A stretch of DNA of 6,103 nt from Prochloron sp. SP5CPC1 (GTDB lineage Bacteria; Cyanobacteriota; Cyanobacteriia; Cyanobacteriales; Prochloraceae), in contig JACONB010000119.1 of NCBI GenBank assembly GCA_014323965.1, positions 1-6,103 of the forward strand. The letters are read 5' to 3'. The notes under the pieces were generated by a model. That model saw only the letters and a program-made list of their open reading frames with translations, was not told the DNA's origin and made no database searches. How positions within the stretch are numbered: position 1 is the first letter of the stretch; each line of letters opens with the position of its first letter. The translations under genes and the position numbers were made by a program. Positions 5,553 through 6,103 of this stretch are shown here, piece after piece.

Positions 5553-5765
5553 ATGGACTTTTTTACAGCAGTATTACGACAGAGCGAAGGATTTTGGGTG
5601 GAAAATGGAGTAGTGGGACAAGGGGATACACAGGAGCAGGCTGTTGCAAAACTCAAAAAAGCGGTTGAATCCCTAGAGGAAGCTTATGGAGAAGACTTGA
5701 TTTATATTCACCTATACCTATCTCAGTTCAAGAATTGCACGAATTTTTATCGTAGGTTGGGTTAA
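5553..5765 (+). pseudogene. Second HicB-type antitoxin gene, small deletion and late frameshift
   Basis: ATG 5553 follows the remnant hicA stop with no gap (again TAAATG). The 70-residue reading is MDFFTAVLRQSEGFWVENGVV, then GQGDTQEQAVAKLKKAVESLEEAY, recognisably a HicB-type antitoxin. Relatives usually read Y-W-V-A-L-C-L-E-N-G here, so four residues (12 bases, in frame) seem missing after Val16. After EDLIY the frame diverges: the ORF ends HLYLSQFKNCTNFYRRLG at TAA 5763, but the next frame from 5705 reads YSPIPISVQELHEFLS and stops at TAG 5753, the expected family C-terminus. A two-base TATAT slippage, or a one-base loss near 5700-5706, would explain this. The old stop sits directly before the hairpin repeat at 5756. 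The shifted product may still fold in part, but it is probably a decaying gene. Confidence 0.68.
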
Positions 5766-5783
5766 ACGCAAGTGAAACCCAAC
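5756..5783. repeat. Palindromic GTTGGGTT...AACCCAAC element, possible bidirectional terminator
   Basis: GTTGGGTT (5756-5763) and AACCCAAC (5776-5783) form a perfect 8-bp stem around a 12-base loop. The GTAGGTTGGGTT...AACCCAAC form is a well-known dispersed palindromic repeat at gene ends in cyanobacteria and other bacteria (recalled, not searched). It lies between two convergent genes, the hicB remnant and the minus-strand TPR gene, and could terminate both, although neither side has a strong T-run. Confidence 0.65.
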
Positions 5784-5796
5784 AGCGCCAACCCAT

Positions 5797-6103
5797 TTAC
5801 GGTTGCTCATTTTTGATTATAAGCTTCAAAGCTGCTTGGGTTAAAGGATGTTGGGAAAGCCTATCCTGCTGCCCTTCTTGGACGACTTTTGCTAGGAATT
5901 GAAAAAAATTCCCAAAAACAGTTTGGGTGTGAGGATGGTTTTTTCCGAGAGTTTGGATAAGGATAGCCAAAGCACGCTTCAAGAGAGGTTCTGCTTCTGT
6001 GTACCTCCCCATAGCTTGGTATAGTGCTGCCAAGTTATTGAGGCTAGTAGCAGTAAAAGGATGATTAGCTCCCAACTCCTTCTTTATGATAGCCAAAACA
6101 CGA
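5797..6103 (-). CDS. Tetratricopeptide-repeat protein, C-terminal fragment
   Basis: This is the 3' end of a gene reading leftward; its 5' part lies beyond the right edge. The stop is TAA at 5799-5797, and the frame is open to the window edge with no reason to start inside it. About 101 residues are visible. They open RVLAIIKKELGANHP, then one full 42-residue TPR unit of the kinesin-light-chain-like type (TATSLNNLAALYQAMGRYTE followed by AEPLLKRALAIL) with the usual G-R-Y-x-E-A-E-P-L turn, and the linker TLGKNHPHT. The next unit is degenerate (TQTVFGNFFQFLAKVVQEGQ), as expected of a capping end, followed by a polar tail. In filamentous cyanobacteria such repeats often end large proteins with NB-ARC, CHAT or other effector domains, but the N-terminal part is not visible, so no function is assigned. 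Confidence 0.88.
   Translation of the reverse strand, partial: RVLAIIKKELGANHPFTATSLNNLAALYQAMGRYTEAEPLLKRALAILIQTLGKNHPHTQTVFGNFFQFLAKVVQEGQQDRLSQHPLTQAALKLIIKNEQP

Noticed and set aside
5474..5656. Minus-strand open frame across hicA and hicB' remnants
   Set aside because: It is antisense to both recognisable TA reading frames, with no promoter or motif.

Overview
The window looks like cyanobacterial chromosome. It carries four perfect copies of the HIP1 octamer GCGATCGC (at 515, 1318, 1351 and 5066), a cyanobacterial-style tsaD-truB gene pair, short HicA/HicB toxin-antitoxin genes of types common in filamentous cyanobacteria, and a TPR protein fragment of the kind abundant in those genomes. 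The species cannot be named from the sequence.

Layout. Positions 1-1695 are an ordinary tRNA-modification pair: the 3' part of tsaD (t6A37 synthesis) overlapping truB (pseudouridine 55). A small tandem repeat at the junction supplies tsaD's tail and truB's ribosome binding site. Positions 1696-2033 are AT-rich and non-coding, with two sigma70-type promoters ahead of a compact, apparently intact hicB-hicA module (2034-2437). Positions 2438-2580 hold a promoter whose -10 box lies inside a perfect 7-bp inverted repeat. Positions 2581-4968 are a Type II restriction-modification pair that I assign to the AvaI/BsoBI family (target CYCGRG). The methyltransferase is broken by an in-frame TGA directly after its SPPY catalytic motif, and the endonuclease by two compensating frameshifts. 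Positions 5117-5765 are a second toxin-antitoxin cluster, hicB-hicA-hicB', with TAAATG junctions. Only its first gene looks intact: hicA has lost a C-terminal helix, and the last hicB has an apparent small deletion and a late frameshift. A palindromic repeat (5756-5783) separates it from the 3' end of a TPR gene on the minus strand (5797 to the window edge).

Taken together, this is an accessory island between housekeeping genes and a TPR gene. It is made of three addiction-type modules (TA, R-M, TA), and the last two appear to be decaying. The restriction-modification part is more AT-rich to the eye than tsaD-truB, and no HIP1 octamer was found between 1359 and 5065, which suits horizontal acquisition. 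The most notable result is that the R-M pair can be rebuilt almost perfectly by undoing three point-sized lesions, with every recognisable catalytic residue still present. Inactivation was therefore recent, or the lesions are sequencing errors.
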